Positions 12,270-23,639 of a stretch of DNA of 64,000 nucleotides are shown piece by piece. The notes under the pieces were generated by a model. That model was not told where the DNA came from, searched no databases, and saw only the letters and a program-made list of their open reading frames with translations. The DNA comes from Phyllostachys edulis (Eukaryota; Streptophyta; Magnoliopsida; Poales; Poaceae), in contig CM070553.1 in NCBI GenBank assembly GCA_036346405.1, positions 74,092,976 through 74,156,975 of the forward strand. Direction: 5' to 3'. The first letter of the stretch is position 1, and each line of letters begins with the position of its first letter. Made by a program: the position numbers and the translations under genes.

Positions 12270-13089
12270 TTAATTTATAGCAAACATAAAGTGTTATAGA
12301 TCGTTACCCTTAGAGCTCACGAAGAAAATACGATTCCTCTCTCCTTTCCTTCTCCTCTCTAAGGTGGCGCAATGGGGGAGGAGGCGGCAGGTGTTGGAGG
12401 CGCTAGGGGCAGGGGTCCAACCTTCTCCTCTCTAAGCTGGCGACGGATAATTATTGATTATCTGCATGATTGTTGATTAGATACGAGACAAAAGACAAGA
12501 GGAAGATCCTAATAACTAGCAAGTTGGTCCGCGCGATTGCGCGGGTATCCGTTTTGATATAATTGAAACAATAAACCACTCGTGATGGCGTTTCTTCATG
12601 GATAAATGGAGGAAATATAAAATAGATCATTGCACATGTGACTTATCTTGGTGTGTCATAAATTCTTCTTTTTAATCTGTTCTAGAAAACAACTCATGAA
12701 ATTAGTTCTGATTAAGACTTTCACCTCTTTGTACGCATTTTACTCGCTTTTGTCTCATCGTTGCACAAAGGAATTACACCGATTAAAGGCTACATGTTTT
12801 GCTTTTCATTTTCTCGAATTTATATCATAGTTTTGTTTCAATAACATCCAATGGTCTGCTATAGTTTAGGTTTAATTAGGGTCCATCAAATTGAGAGCTA
12901 GATGTTTAAATTTGCCTTTTTCTAAGAATTTATTGCTTTTGTGAGAAGTATTAATTGAAACTTAAACCCTATGCTTTCGATTAAGGAATACAACAAAAAA
13001 AAACAAATAAACATTAGGGTCCATGTACAGAGTAGCAAAATAAGGGAAAATCATTAATCAATAGAGTGGATAAAGGATAATAAATATTA
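12270..13089. other. AT-rich 5' flank of the CACTA transposase
   Basis: No convincing coding sequence. 12340-12440 is GC-rich ('tctcctctctaaggtggcg', repeated in part at 12423). 12507-12546 has a Helitron-like end (separate entry). The remainder is AT-rich. Confidence 0.4.
12507..12546 (-). mobile_element. Candidate Helitron 3' terminus
   Basis: On the minus strand a perfect 6 bp hairpin (CCGCGC-loop-GCGCGG, 12544-12529) is followed 9 nt later by CTAG and then T (12519-12515). That is the hairpin + CTRR|T layout of Helitron 3' ends. The matching 5' TC end was not found, so this may be only a fragment or chance. Confidence 0.35.
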
Positions 13090-13330
13090 CTCCATCTGTT
13101 TAATTAGGGGAGGAGCCGCAGGTTGGAGGAGAGCTAGGGCAGGGAAGTGTGGCACCTGGGGAGGAGCAGCAGATCTAAGTGGAGCCAGCGGCAGGGGGCC
13201 GGTTTTGCTCTCCAAAGCGGTAGGCGGGCAGCCAGAGGCGCAGTAGTCTTGCGCAAGAGGGACACAAATGGCAAGGCAAAGAAGGGACACAAGGCAAGGC
13301 GGCGAGAGGATGTGTACTATCACGCATAGC
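13090..13330 (-). promoter_or_regulatory. GC-rich leader at the right end of CACTA-1
   Basis: A GC-rich block ('ggaggagccgcaggttgg...') between the right subterminal repeats and the transposase side. It is in the right place to be the first exon or leader of minus-strand transcripts. No protein is recognised. Confidence 0.4.
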
Positions 13331-13339
13331 TTCTCATTT

Positions 13340-13749
13340 AGCACCGTCAATTTATATGGAGTGAGGATATCACAGACGGTTCTCATTTAGCACCGTCATG
13401 TACTATCACGCATGATTCTTATTAAGAAGCGCTCGTGATAATCACGCCAATCACAGACGGTTTGTTAATAGTATTGTCTGTGATAGTACACTGACGGTTG
13501 TAAAATAAAACCGTCCGTGATTAGCGGGATTATCACTGCACGGTTTGTGAATAGAACCGCTCAGTGATAATTCCTGAGCGGTTCTATTAACAAACCGCTC
13601 GTGATATATGACTATCACTGCAGCGGTTCTAAAAATACTGCTCGTGATAGGCCGCCCGCGCCACCCGCATGTCGAGACAGACCTAATACGAGCGGTTCCA
13701 AAGGAAATGCTGTGATGGGGCGTCTACTATAGCCTGTTTTGTAGTAGTG
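13340..13749. repeat. Right subterminal repeats and terminus of CACTA-1
   Basis: Repeated TATCACAGACGGTT / AACCGTCnGTGAT motifs in both orientations from about 13365 to 13650, then CTGTTTTGTAGTAGTG at the end. They match the left-end motifs. Confidence 0.9.
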
Positions 13750-14260
13750 TCCCCTTATAGTTTAGACCTCCACGTTGGTCTAGACCTCCTCTTTGGGTTT
13801 AAACCTTTGTTGGTCTGGACCTCTCTGTTGGTTCTTTGTTTGGCTTTAGACCCCCCTAGTCTCCAGGACCTCCTTCCCACAGTACCTCCCTGCCTTTGGG
13901 CCTCCTTGCACTTAGGACCTGCCCGTGGTCTTTTTGCGAAGGCCACCCTAGCGGTCAAGACCTCCCTCGTGGGTCACGACCTCCTTTCTTGACTTCCTCT
14001 TGACCTTCACAGGACCTTTTTCTGTTTTTAGGCAGTAACCTTGTCACTCTTGTTTATACCTTGCGCACCTTTTTCTATCTTTTGTCACATCCTTGCCATT
14101 GCAAAAGTGTGCGCCCTTTTATTGTTGTCACCACGTCCTTGACCTTTTGTCTCCTCCTGTACCTGCTCTAGTCCTTTTTGGTACTTGTTGGCAGTGTACA
14201 TTTGTACCAATACCTTGAACCTGGTCACTCGTTTTGGTGGCGTTCCTATTCTCCTTTTCC

Positions 14261-14269
14261 TTTATATGG
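14261..14269 (+). promoter_or_regulatory. TATA-like element of LTR-D
   Basis: TTTATATGG about 220 bp upstream of the micro-exon and just before 'agcaccatagagcga'. The same place in the element E LTR has TTTAAATA followed by 'gagcaccagaggg'. Placed by comparison; no start site is shown. Confidence 0.5.
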
Positions 14270-14483
14270 AGCACCATAGAGCGACCATTGCCTCCTTGTT
14301 TTTCACTCAACCTCCTCCAACTCTCTTTCTCAGTTCTAGAGAGCTCTCTTAGCTCCTCTGGTTGGACCTCCCCCTTGTCGGACCTCCCTTTCGAGTGAAC
14401 CTCTTCCCTTTTTGGTTCTAGCCTAGTTCTTTTCGGTTTCTTTTTGGGTTGCTTTATTTATTTGTTTTCTTTGCATCGTGTAG

Positions 14484-14552
14484 ATTCCATTGGTGCGGAG
14501 AAGTTTGATGATCCAGCGGCCTTCTTAGAAGCTCAGCAGCTCGCCACTGAAG
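14484..14552 (+). other. LTR-D micro-exon-like block
   Basis: A 69 nt block between a pyrimidine tract plus 'cgtgtag' and a GC-type donor 'gaag|gcaagt'. In the frame that enters and leaves in phase 1 it is open and reads (D)SIGAEKFDDPAAFLEAQQ... with Glu at the end. Equivalent blocks occur at 20158, 30342, 43076 (minus), 46604, 49185 and 60449. The second exon is missing here because the LTR is truncated. Confidence 0.55.
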
Positions 14553-14779
14553 GCAAGTCGTGGTCCTTGATCATTTTGAACCCACCTTTACAAAAAGTAC
14601 TTTGATTTGTTACAAACCTGCATGGCTATTTGTATAAAATGGTTTGGGCTCTAGTTAAATACCCACCTATTTTATGCCTCCTTGTTTCTTTGGCAATCCA
14701 CATGTTGACATATTTCCTTGAACACCTTAGGATGGGTACTGTTAGTTGGTTTCATATTGCTATTGCCAACATGGGTATC

Positions 14780-15295
14780 TGTGACGAACCACCCTGTGAT
14801 ATACAGCAAAGGTCCGAGAGGACCATTTTTTTTGAGCTGCGGTACTTCCCGAGGGAGGTCTACCAGGAGGTCTGGGCGAAAGGAAAAACCCAAGGGAGGT
14901 TATCTCCAAAAGGGAGGAGATCAGAGGTAGGAGATCCACAAAGGAGGAACTCCAGGGAGGTCCAGAGAGAAGAGGAAAAGAAGAGAAGGTCAGAAAGATG
15001 GGATGGATCTGGGCATCAGAGAGATGTCCAGCGAGAGGAAAGACCAGAGATAGAGGCCTAGGGGGGGAGAGACTAGCCTGGAGGGCAAGCAAGGCCAACA
15101 AAGAAAAAGAGGCTAAAAAGCCAAAGAACAGCAATAACTCCAGATCAACCAAAAAAGGAATTAATTGAAGTTTGATTAGTTCAAGTTAAACCTCCAATTT
15201 CTGAAATCTTCAAATTAAGCTTTGAACTCTCAACAAAAGCGAATGGTTATTATTTTTAAAAGCTTTTCAAAACTCTGAAAAAACGGGACGTTACA
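14780..15295 (-). mobile_element. Element E 3' LTR (internally deleted)
   Basis: In minus orientation it runs TGTAACGTCCCG (at 15295) to GGTTCGTCACA (at 14780). Both ends match the E family. Compared with the 5' LTR (33526-36475) it lacks about 2.7 kb: the sequence jumps from the U5 block (14780-14865) straight to 'aggtctgggcgaaagg', which in the 5' LTR lies at about 36307. The 5 bp before it is GTATC (14775-14779), but no matching repeat exists at the other end. Confidence 0.85.
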
Positions 15296-16116
15296 AACCT
15301 ACTCCCCTTAAAGGGAATCTCGACCCCGAGATTCAGGCTGTCTAGAGAATGGGTTAGGGAACCGGGTCTCACCTACTCTTCCAAAAATTTCTCTTTTGAG
15401 TGGGGCAAAACCAAACTACCACTACGCTGGCCAGGGGCTCACCAGGAGCTAGGTTGAGCCAGAAGCGCCCACAAGACCAAACCGCTTAATACTAATTGAA
15501 CGGCACCAAAACAATAGGAGTCCGAATCCAACGGGTAATCCGGACAGAAGTGAGGGAATTCGAAACAAGGTTCGCACGGACCGAAGGAGGTCCACGAGAA
15601 CACGGGAAGGTCCAAGAAAGGGACAGGCTGAGCCAAACATGGCTCTCACAGAACAAAATGGGTTTTGAAACACAATCCCGAGCTAAAAGCCGCGGGGAAT
15701 TGTGACCCAAAAGAAAAGAGGTCAGAACCAAGGATAAGTTCAAACCAAGAGGGAGGTTTAGATTAAAGGAGAGGGAGGGATCCAAGTTTAAGGGAGATGC
15801 AAAGGACTCAAGGGAGGTTCAATTGATCATAAGGGAGACCAATTGAACGCAGGGAGGCTCAAGATAGCAGCAAGAGGTCCAAACAAACATGAAGAGGTTT
15901 AGATGGACGGAGAGAAATTCAAAGGGGCTTAAGAGATTCAAACCAACAAAGGAGGTTTGAGCCCTTAGAGTCAAACAAAAAGGGAGGTGGTCCAGAAAAC
16001 AAGCACTGGGCCAAAGCATCACACGAAGCAAAACAAGGAAAGGGGAGGAACTCCGGCAAATTCAAAAGGAACCGGTTGCAAGGTTCACCTGGAGGTCTGA
16101 GGACTTGACTTGAAGC
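15296..16116 (-). other. Element E 3' internal region: polypurine tract and non-coding sequence, no pol
   Basis: Next to the 3' LTR the minus strand reads 'aaggggagtaggtt|TGTAAC', a polypurine tract primer site, preceded by 'cgaccccgagattc'-type sequence seen at gypsy element ends. From 15430 to 16100 there is a degenerate purine-rich repeat (aggttcaaa..., gaggtccaaa...) and no protease, RT or integrase. The element therefore lacks pol. Confidence 0.7.
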
Positions 16117-16737
16117 TCAGGGAGGAGCTACCTTCTTCTGGGGATGTAGAGGGCACTGTTTGGCAAAATGGCCCACTTCTTGACAACGAAAACACTGAAC
16201 TTCTGCCCCTGAGGTCTTATTCTGCAAAGTCTGGTCATCAAGATTGCCTCGAGGCTTCGGCATTGTTGGGCAAAAAGCTGATTTTGAGGGCTTTGACACC
16301 GAAACTGTTGGAGTTTTCTTGAGCTGAGGCTGCTTCTCACAAGTCTTGTGGCTACTTGCAGCTTCTTGATCTTGATTCATCATCTTTCTCTTGAGCCTGA
16401 GGTCCTGCTGACCACAAGGAGCTTCTAAGTTGAACGCTTCTGGGTGAACTTCTTTGGAACTTGGCCCTTCGGTCCTGGCTTCCAGAGCTGAAATGGCTAG
16501 AGGTGGTGGTGGCAGGGCTGCAAACTGCGAGTTCTGGTTCACCATTATCGTGAGGGCGGCAATGGTTTGGTTCTCACGATCCACCAAGTCGACTAATTTG
16601 TCGCAGACTTGATTCTGTTGAGCCATCATTTGATTCATGCTCAGACATCTTGTGCTCATCAACCGAGTCCGAGCCGCCAAAACCGACTCAGTTCGGATCT
16701 GTAGGGTCTTTGGAGGAGGAGGTGCAGGAGGGTTGAT
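16117..16737 (-). pseudogene. Element E gag, C-terminal part with zinc knuckle
   Basis: The minus-strand frame 16737-16117 encodes a Gln/Pro-rich protein with MNQMMAQQNQVCDKLVDLVD near its start and CFRCQEVGHFAKQCP near its end, a perfect CX2CX4HX4C nucleic-acid-binding knuckle. It ends at a stop right after the knuckle, with no pol fusion. The start codon side (ATG at 32026) lies across Tekay-1, which was inserted inside the ORF. The frame on both sides agrees when Tekay-1 and one TTGAT copy are ignored, so the gag was open when the insertion happened. Gag packages retrotransposon RNA in cytoplasmic particles. This copy is now split. Confidence 0.85.
16733..16737. repeat. Target-site duplication TTGAT (left) of Tekay-1
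   Basis: TTGAT directly precedes the 5' LTR start (TGTAACATCCC at 16738). The same five bases follow the 3' LTR end (31965-31969). Confidence 0.95.
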
Positions 16738-18771
16738 TGTAACATCCCAAGTGTATAATCGGGGTTATTCAAGTATAATTATATGTGTAGAAATTAAAAC
16801 TTTTCTCACAACTTGAAAACCCTTTCAATCTCATGTAATTTTGTCCAAGAGTTGTGTAAACCAAGAACACAAAGCTCTTGTTGACCAAAAGTCAAATTCA
16901 TTTTCCAATTCTCTCAAATCTTGTGCCAAACAATTGGAAAGTATCTTCCTTGGTCCTAAAACTAAGGTGGGACCCTCTGAAAAATATCACAAGTTGTAAA
17001 ACTAGTTTGATAATTTTTGGAGGTAAATGAATCATTGAACAACCTTAATGAAATTCCTGAGAAAATGCATGGCATAATAACCTCTGGAAAATTTATGTAA
17101 GGTTAATCATGTTGTCAGCTAGCTCCAGTTAAAATCTTATGAATTTTGGAGTTCATTTGCTATCTCAAACAATTTTGGCAAAGTCTTAGCTGTTAGAAAA
17201 TTAAATTTAAAACAGAGCCATTGTTCCTTGGGTCAGGCAGACTCAAACCCGGGTCCGGCCCAACCCCATCCGACCTCCTTTCCCACCTTGATGAGGTCGA
17301 GCCGCTGGATCCAATCCAACCGCCACGACCTCCCCTCAACCAAGGCCCCCAGACCTCCCCATTCGAGGTCCTCTTGACCTCGTGGACCTCCTCGGGTCAA
17401 CGTGGGCATCGACCTCCCACCTCATCAGTCATAGCCCGGCTGGATCAAAGATCCACGGCCACGACCTCCCCTCGTGTTAAACCTCAAAGGACCTCCTCGT
17501 CTTTGTAAGCCATCGCAGCGAGGTCATCCCACCTATGTGAGGTCTTGGCCCTTGATTCAAGATCCGCGCCCCGACCTCCCTCACCGTTAAACTAAGCAAG
17601 TCCACATCCCACCCACGTGAGGTCACGACCATTGGATCAAAAATCCATGGTCACGACCTCCTCTGAAAAATATTACAGCAAGGTCCTCCCGCCTTGATGA
17701 GGTTAGTGCCCTTGGATTTACATCCAAAGGCCATGACCTCCCCCCTCATGTCTTTTGATCGCGTGCGTTAAGTCCTCATTGGAGATCCGCGACTGCTGGA
17801 TGGAGATCCAACGCTTTGGACCTCCCTGTCCATTTCTCACGCGCGTTTTCACGTTAATGAAATCGTGAGGCCATGACCTCCCCACGTTTGATCGTGTGGC
17901 TGGGACCTCCTCCCACCACTTAAAAACATAACGGTTCAAAATGGGATCCGATGGCGGGACCTCCTCGAGGTCTCATCCAATGGCCACTAGGACCTCCCTG
18001 TTCTTCTCCTTCCTCCGCGCGTGGGAGCTTCGAAAGTGCATTTAATGCATGTCCGAGCAGGAGGTACTGTTCAATGACTCTTTGTCGACCGCATTTAATC
18101 TTGGTCACTTTCCACTCAATGGTCGGCCCGAGCTCGCCCCTTGTCGCCCCCATGTCTTGTCCACCCCATAGACCATGCCATGGGCCAAGCTCACCATGAG
18201 CTTAGCCTGGTCTAAGACCTCAATTGCCCTTGGATAAAACCACCTCCACGGTTTTCCGGCTTCCTTTGCACACCATTATCACTTTGCTCACACCTCGTGC
18301 TTGTGAGCTCTAGACACCAAAGTTCCTTGGCAGCCTTTTTTGGAGCTCGAAGCTCCTTGGTGGGCAAGGGTCATTGGAGAATTTTTCTCCCTCTCCTTGC
18401 TTCCATTGTGCCTTCCCTCTGGGACCAAGTCCTAACTAAGTTGTTGGACATTTGCAGAGGGGGACAAAGTGGAGCTTGGAGTCGAGCCGAGGCTTGAACT
18501 TGGACTTGAGCAATGGAGCTCCCCATCTTCCCCAACTCAGGCCAGCACCATCCCCGACCTCCCCAGCATCTTAAGGACCTCCAGGTACCTCCTGATAGTC
18601 CTTAGTGCTCGCACCTGCGTGTATGTTGCTGCGGAGCTCTTATTTGGCACACGCTGAATGTCGCTATGAGCATCATTTTATGCTTCAAAATTTGGCCGTG
18701 TGATCTCCTTCGTTGTCCCTCTCGGCTCGCCGGCGCTCAACGCCGTCGCCGCCGCCGAGAGTAAGCTCATG

Positions 18772-18796
18772 GTGTGCGCAACACTATTGCGCACAC
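18772..18796. repeat. Perfect palindrome in Tekay-1 LTR
   Basis: GTGTGCGCAA, loop CACTA, TTGCGCACAC: a 10 bp perfect inverted repeat with a 5 nt loop, unchanged in the 3' LTR at 28954-28978 but degenerate in Tekay-2 (about 59015-59040). It lies in the transcribed leader downstream of the TATA-like box. Confidence 0.85.
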
Positions 18797-20157
18797 GATG
18801 ATAAACTTGGTTGTCGCCGGCGAGGTCCGTGATCGCCGCAACAACCATTTCTTCAAGCTCGGGATGTTGTCGGATGTCCCGAGCGTGTCGTTGTCATTTT
18901 AGGACCAGATCCCGCTTTTATGGTGCTAATCATTGCCCAATCTCGCAATCATTGGCGTCTTAGCTGCCTTAAATCCATCCTTTAATGCGTGCATTAAAGA
19001 CCTCCCGAGCGCACGGACCTCCTCGTGGTCCTCGCGCTTTAATGCCTCGTCTAAACGCTGCAAGGCGCGAAGTTAAAGCGCTGGTGCAGGGACGCCCAGA
19101 CCTCCTCCGAGGAGATCCGAGCGCCCAAGACCCCCTTGCGCGATCTCGACCATCCGCACCTCCCCGGAGGTGCAGAAGGTTTAGATCTCACCGTTAAGGA
19201 CCTCCCTTTAGATCTGGTCCGCTCTCGACCTCCCCATCATCGTTAGGTTCGTTGGATCCTCAATCTACGGCCACGACCTCCCCTTGCCTCGCGCATGTGA
19301 GTTGTTAGGAGGTCCAGACCTCCGACCTCACATGTGCGTGCGTGTTGATCTCCTGGGAGGTCTGAGCCGTTGGATCTGTGATCTGTGGCTCACGACCTCC
19401 CGTGTCTTTGTGAGTTTTAGAAATTCCAGTGAAGTCTTAGTTATAAACTAAAACAAGGTATAAACTTTAGAATTTCATATCTTTTTCATTTTAAATCCAA
19501 ATGAGGTCATTCAAATTGTGTTAGCTCTGTCTTGAACTTGACCTTAATCCAAAAATGATTGTAAGTTGAGTTCAGCTCCAGAGCACAGTTAGCCACTAGG
19601 TTTTAAAACTAACTTTAAACATACATTCAAATTAATGCTTAACTTGTAAAAATTCATAACTAATGCTCTGTAGATTCTTTTTAAGTGAGACCAACTTTGT
19701 TAGCTTCCTCTATTAATGAACTCACTGTAAAAATTAGATTTGAGCATATTGCTGTTATAGAAATAAGGACTTGTGCATTATAATTTTGTTCAAGTTCTTG
19801 TTTTTGAAAAATTATAGAAAGTGCAATATAGCTCCAAATGGGATGAACTCAATTGTGTTATTCATCTCATGAGGTGCTGGTTTCACAGTAAAAATCTCAG
19901 CCTCACCACTTTTCTAGAAAATGTTGCCTCATAATTAAATTAGTGAATAGTGCAGTTTGGTATTTTCAGGGGCTGAGCAGAATTGTTTTGCTCATAACTT
20001 TTGCATTAAGAATCCAAATCCATTGGTTCTTGTTGCTAAATTCCCTAAAAATCACCCTCTTACTGCTGTAGAAATTTCAGAGAATTTGGAGTTCGTTTGC
20101 TGTGCTGTCTTGTTGTTTTTCGTCGTTCTTATCGGTTCTTTATCGTTTTTCCGTTAG

Positions 20158-20216
20158 GTTTCGACATTTGTGGTGATCCGCAAACGACCCTCCGCAACAA
20201 AGTGACCAGCAGCAAG
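20158..20216 (+). other. Tekay-1 5' LTR micro-exon-like block
   Basis: Acceptor 'tttttccgttag|gt', donor 'gcaag|gcaag'. It encodes (x)FDICGDP... and ends ...QQQG in the phase-1 frame in the sister copies. This copy has one missing base after GATCC (59 instead of 60 nt), so its frame shifts. Confidence 0.5.
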
Positions 20217-21391
20217 GCAAGCAGTTTGACCATTTCCATCATTGTCCCATTATTTTAAAGCTTACTACTTTGTTTTACTTCTATGTATGCATGCTACTTT
20301 GTGTTAAATGTCGCTAGCTTTCCTATAGTTGCATAATCTGTAGGAATTGTTATCCTCTACTACCAATGAGCCTAGGTTATTCGCTGTGGTTTGAGCTCGT
20401 TGGATGAGCTCTTATCACTTAGTAGTTGCGCTTAAACCGCTTAGACATGCTTAGCTATCGGTAGTAATGGGCCATCATCGACATAGTCGATGGTCTTGAT
20501 CACACAAGTATAATTATTCCTCCTATATGTCCAGCACTTGTGCTTTGATTAATTTGTAAAATCAAAAACTGAAAATAAAATGTCGATTTAGACTTGGGCA
20601 TATTGGATGGATGGTGCGGTTCTTGGAATGTGGTGGTATGCCCGGTCCCTAAGGACCGAGTACTTGGGTCACTAAGCCAAGCGCTTTGCGTGCTAACCAC
20701 ACGAGGGGATATGGGACCTCTCTTGACTAAGTACTTTGGGAGGTGTTAATTATGAGCTGGTTGGTGGGTATGTTTTAATAAAATCTGTGTGTGTGGTGTT
20801 GGGAGGGAGCATTGGCAGACCGGTTAGGCTGTCTAATGTGTCTTGTCCCGTGGGTTGCGGCTCGTAATTAGCATCGCCCATTGGAAATGTCTCAGAGGAC
20901 TTAGCCGCGTGCGGCACACCAAAGGTCGTGTGCCTAAAGGAAAGGCGGTCCGACGTGTGGGTACATTGGTACACCCCCGCAGGATAAAACTATTCAATAG
21001 CCTCGCCCTAGGTTATGGACATGCTTGGTAAGGTCGCTCAAGACTAGTCTCAACCTTTTAATTAAAACTTGATGGGTTGGTATGAACGGGAGTTCATGTT
21101 ATTGTTGTGGTGACTAAGGGTTAGTCACTTCCAGTTTGTTCTTGTTGTTGTTATTATGTTATTATCGCGTTGTATTTCAACAATTAAAAATGCTTTATCA
21201 AATTGCCTTCAATCTATTATGTTATTGCAAATGAAACTTGCTTTGTGCTAAAATGTAAGTCCAAAGCTCCATCCACTTAATTAAAGCTTGCATGTAGCTA
21301 AATTATAGTTCTGTTATCTTACACGTCAGTCTTGCGAGTACAATAAACAAGTTATTGTACTCATTTGCTTTGCTTAACAAATTTGTTGCAG

Positions 21392-21456
21392 AGGACGGAG
21401 GTGAGCTCCAAGAGCCTTACTTCTGTGCCACGTGTTGCTGTTTCTTCGACGACTAG
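21392..21456 (+). other. Tekay-1 5' LTR second exon-like block, ends at TAG
   Basis: Acceptor 'aacaaatttgttgcag|ag'. Continuing the phase-1 codon (G+AG) it reads EDGGELQEPYFCATCCCFFD + D and stops at TAG, 65 nt. Similar blocks follow at 31565 and 61689. Confidence 0.45.
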
Positions 21457-21795
21457 CTTGGCGGTCCGGTCAGATGCCTAGGGGTTAAGGCACACTGATT
21501 GGCTTTGTGTTATAGCCATCTTTATGGCACTTTTTGCTTCATTGTGTATTCTTGTAACTTATTGCTATTTGGCCTAAGGGCCCTCTTTTGTAGTAGCTAT
21601 TCCATATTAATATTAACTTCGGTTTGTTGCTTATGTTCTATGTGTTGTATGGAATTGATATATTCTTTTGTTGTGAGGTATGTATACCTGCATTCGGGAG
21701 TATACATCTTTCGAGACCGAGTTTATTCGGTTGATAATACTAGGGTCAATTGGATGACTAAGTATTATGAGCCTAATAAACATCGGGGTCTCACA

Positions 21796-22551
21796 AAAGT
21801 TGGTATCAGAGTCGTTATGACCGTAGTAACGCAAGCTGGGTCGTCCTTAGGATATTTTGGAAAACCTATTTTCAAAGTATAAACGAGATTTGAAAGCTTA
21901 AGAAAATTCTCAGATTTTACTCCTCATCTACCTTAGCTTTCTCTTCTCATCTCACTCTAATTTGAGTTTTAAAAATTGTTTTCCTCTCCTCCTCTCAAAA
22001 GATAAACCCAATTAATCGATAACATGGGTTTTGGGTAACATATGAGAGTTTTAAATTGATGTCTTGGCTACCTTCTTGGTGAAGGATAGAAGTATTTGAA
22101 GGCGAAACTCAAATCTGAAAATTCTGGACAGCAAGCAAGCATTTTAGGGCAGCAATGTTTAAGCTAGTAAATGAGGTAGAAAATGAGAGGCTAATCAACT
22201 AAAACTTGTGGGAATAAAAGGGTAAGATGTGATACTAGTTAGCTAAGTATCTAACACTTATTTCGCTGCCTTAACCTTGCTCTCTAATAGTTTTAGATCT
22301 CATCTTACAATCTGATTTGTAATCTTCCGATCAATTACTCGCTCATTCAATACGGGTTAGTTGAGTTGAGAAGTTGAACCCTGCTTTTGGTGTTTCTTGG
22401 CTGTTTGTAGAGTCTTTTAGAAGCTTTTAAAGTTTAATTACTCGTTGTTTGGCTTTCGCTTAGGGTGATCTTCATTCCCTAGTCGATCGCTTTTGTTTTC
22501 TTTAAGGCTTAGTTTTTCGGTCTAGTTGCTAACCAAAATTTCTTGTAACAG
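21796..22551 (+). other. Tekay-1 primer-binding site and untranslated leader
   Basis: PBS TGGTATCAGAG at 21801-21811 pairs with the 3' end of initiator Met-tRNA, five bases after the LTR. The leader to the gag ATG (22552) is AT-rich and ends 'tttcttgtaacag|atgg', which looks like a splice acceptor immediately before the start codon. It occurs again before the gag of Tekay-2 (62835-62852). Confidence 0.8.
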
Positions 22552-23525
22552 ATGGCCGGACGACTCAGTAGCTGCCAAGGCTGGCCACTGGTCCGGACGA
22601 GGAGCTTCCTCCTCCCACCATGGCCGAGGTCCTTCTTCAGATTGAGCGAACCGCGGATGACAGAGAGTTCTATCGACGCCATCGCGCAACACCACCGCCC
22701 TTACCGGAGCTTCAGGATCTGGGCTGTGGAATGCCCATCGCCTCGTGGGGGTCTTGTTGAGTTCTTCAGACTCAGCCCCTACCTTTTCCCGGTCCGAGGA
22801 CCCTTTGATGCGGACGATTGGCTTTCGTCTTGTGGAGCGAAGCCAGATAGCGCATGCCTGGAGCACGAGAAGGCGCTGTTCGTGATCGCACTGCCTTGAG
22901 GGTGCAGCTTTGTCCCGTGGGAGAGCTATCTCGCCATGCAGCCCGAGACCACACCGCCTCTTGGGAGGAGTTTCAGACGCCTTCCGTCGGGCTCACATCC
23001 TCGCCGGCTTGATGGAGATCAAGAAGGGGAGTTTTTGCGCCAAGCAAGGGCGAGCTCACCATGGAGTATGTGTACGAAGTTCAACCATCCGCTCGTTATG
23101 CTCCCCGAGGATGTGGCCACCGATATGGCCAAGTGCCAAGTTCAGCGCGGCTTGTCCGAGGAGTCAAGGACAAGCTATCCATTGCCGACTTTTCCGATTT
23201 TCAGACCTTGGTCGACAAGGCCATCGTCGCCGAGCATGCGGCTCGGGAGCTTATGGATTCCCGCAAGCGCAAGTGGAGACCTATAAGACTTCCAGCCCAG
23301 CTTCTTCCCGCCTCGTTTGGGCGCCTCGGGGTACCACTCTCATTCTTGGCGCCCGAGGTCACCGCCCGTCCCTCGTTCTTCGCAGTCGTGTCCGAGCCAC
23401 GCGTCTTTGCCGATCAGCAGGTGGCCCTCGCAACCCGGCGGCGGGGTCACATGTTTCTCATGCAACCGTAGGGGTATTATGCTAACCAATGCCCTAAGAA
23501 GACAGAGCAGCCCTCGCCCCTAATG
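22552..23525 (+). pseudogene. Tekay-1 gag
   Basis: ATG at 22552 follows the conserved 'tttcttgtaacag'. Reading across frame breaks, it contains a PPPWPR-type Pro-rich start, EFFRLSPYLFPVRGPFDADD (the FSGxxDPxxADxWL gag block), a helical middle (KDKLSIADFSDFQTLVDKAI, AEHAARELMDSRKRKW) and a zinc knuckle region CFSCNRRGYYANQCP near 23450-23495, where His reads as Tyr in this copy. Frames change near 22640, 22870, 23060 and 23290. It would form the retrotransposon capsid and bind its RNA. Confidence 0.82.
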
Positions 23526-23639
23526 GAGGACGCGGTCGAGGTGGTGCACCAGACCAAGATCGTCCCGCTACCCAAGGCGTGGGTAGTGGTCGCGTCAACG
23601 CCATCACCGCAGAGGAGGCTCAGAGGCACCCGACGCCGT

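Larger units (their letters stand above)
13750..14779 (+). mobile_element. LTR-D, second part (end of U3, R and start of U5)
   Basis: The GACCTCC-rich U3 continues to about 14030 after CACTA-1. A promoter follows: 'ccaataccttgaacctggtca' and a TATA-like TTTATATGG at 14261-14269. 'CAATACCTTGAACCTGGTC' is shared with the minus-strand LTR of element E, so D and E are related families. After the micro-exon (14484-14552) comes about 220 bp of AT-rich sequence. The LTR is then cut at 14779 by element E, and its 3' remainder is not found in the window. Confidence 0.7.
16738..21795 (+). repeat. Tekay-1 5' LTR
   Basis: U3 (16738 to about 18230) with an AT-rich start and then GACCTCC-rich sequence; TATA-like 'ggataaaac' near 18232; R/U5 to 21795. 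It contains a perfect palindrome (18772-18796), an exon-like block (20158-20216) and a second exon-like block (21392-21456). 5,058 bp is long even for plant gypsy LTRs. Confidence 0.95.

Noticed and set aside
13080..13110. Stowaway-type MITE end ('tactccatctgttt')
   Set aside because: No matching inverted end or TA duplication found.
22910..23485. 191-codon frame as a separate gene
   Set aside because: It mixes frames within the Tekay gag; the gag signal moves between frames here.
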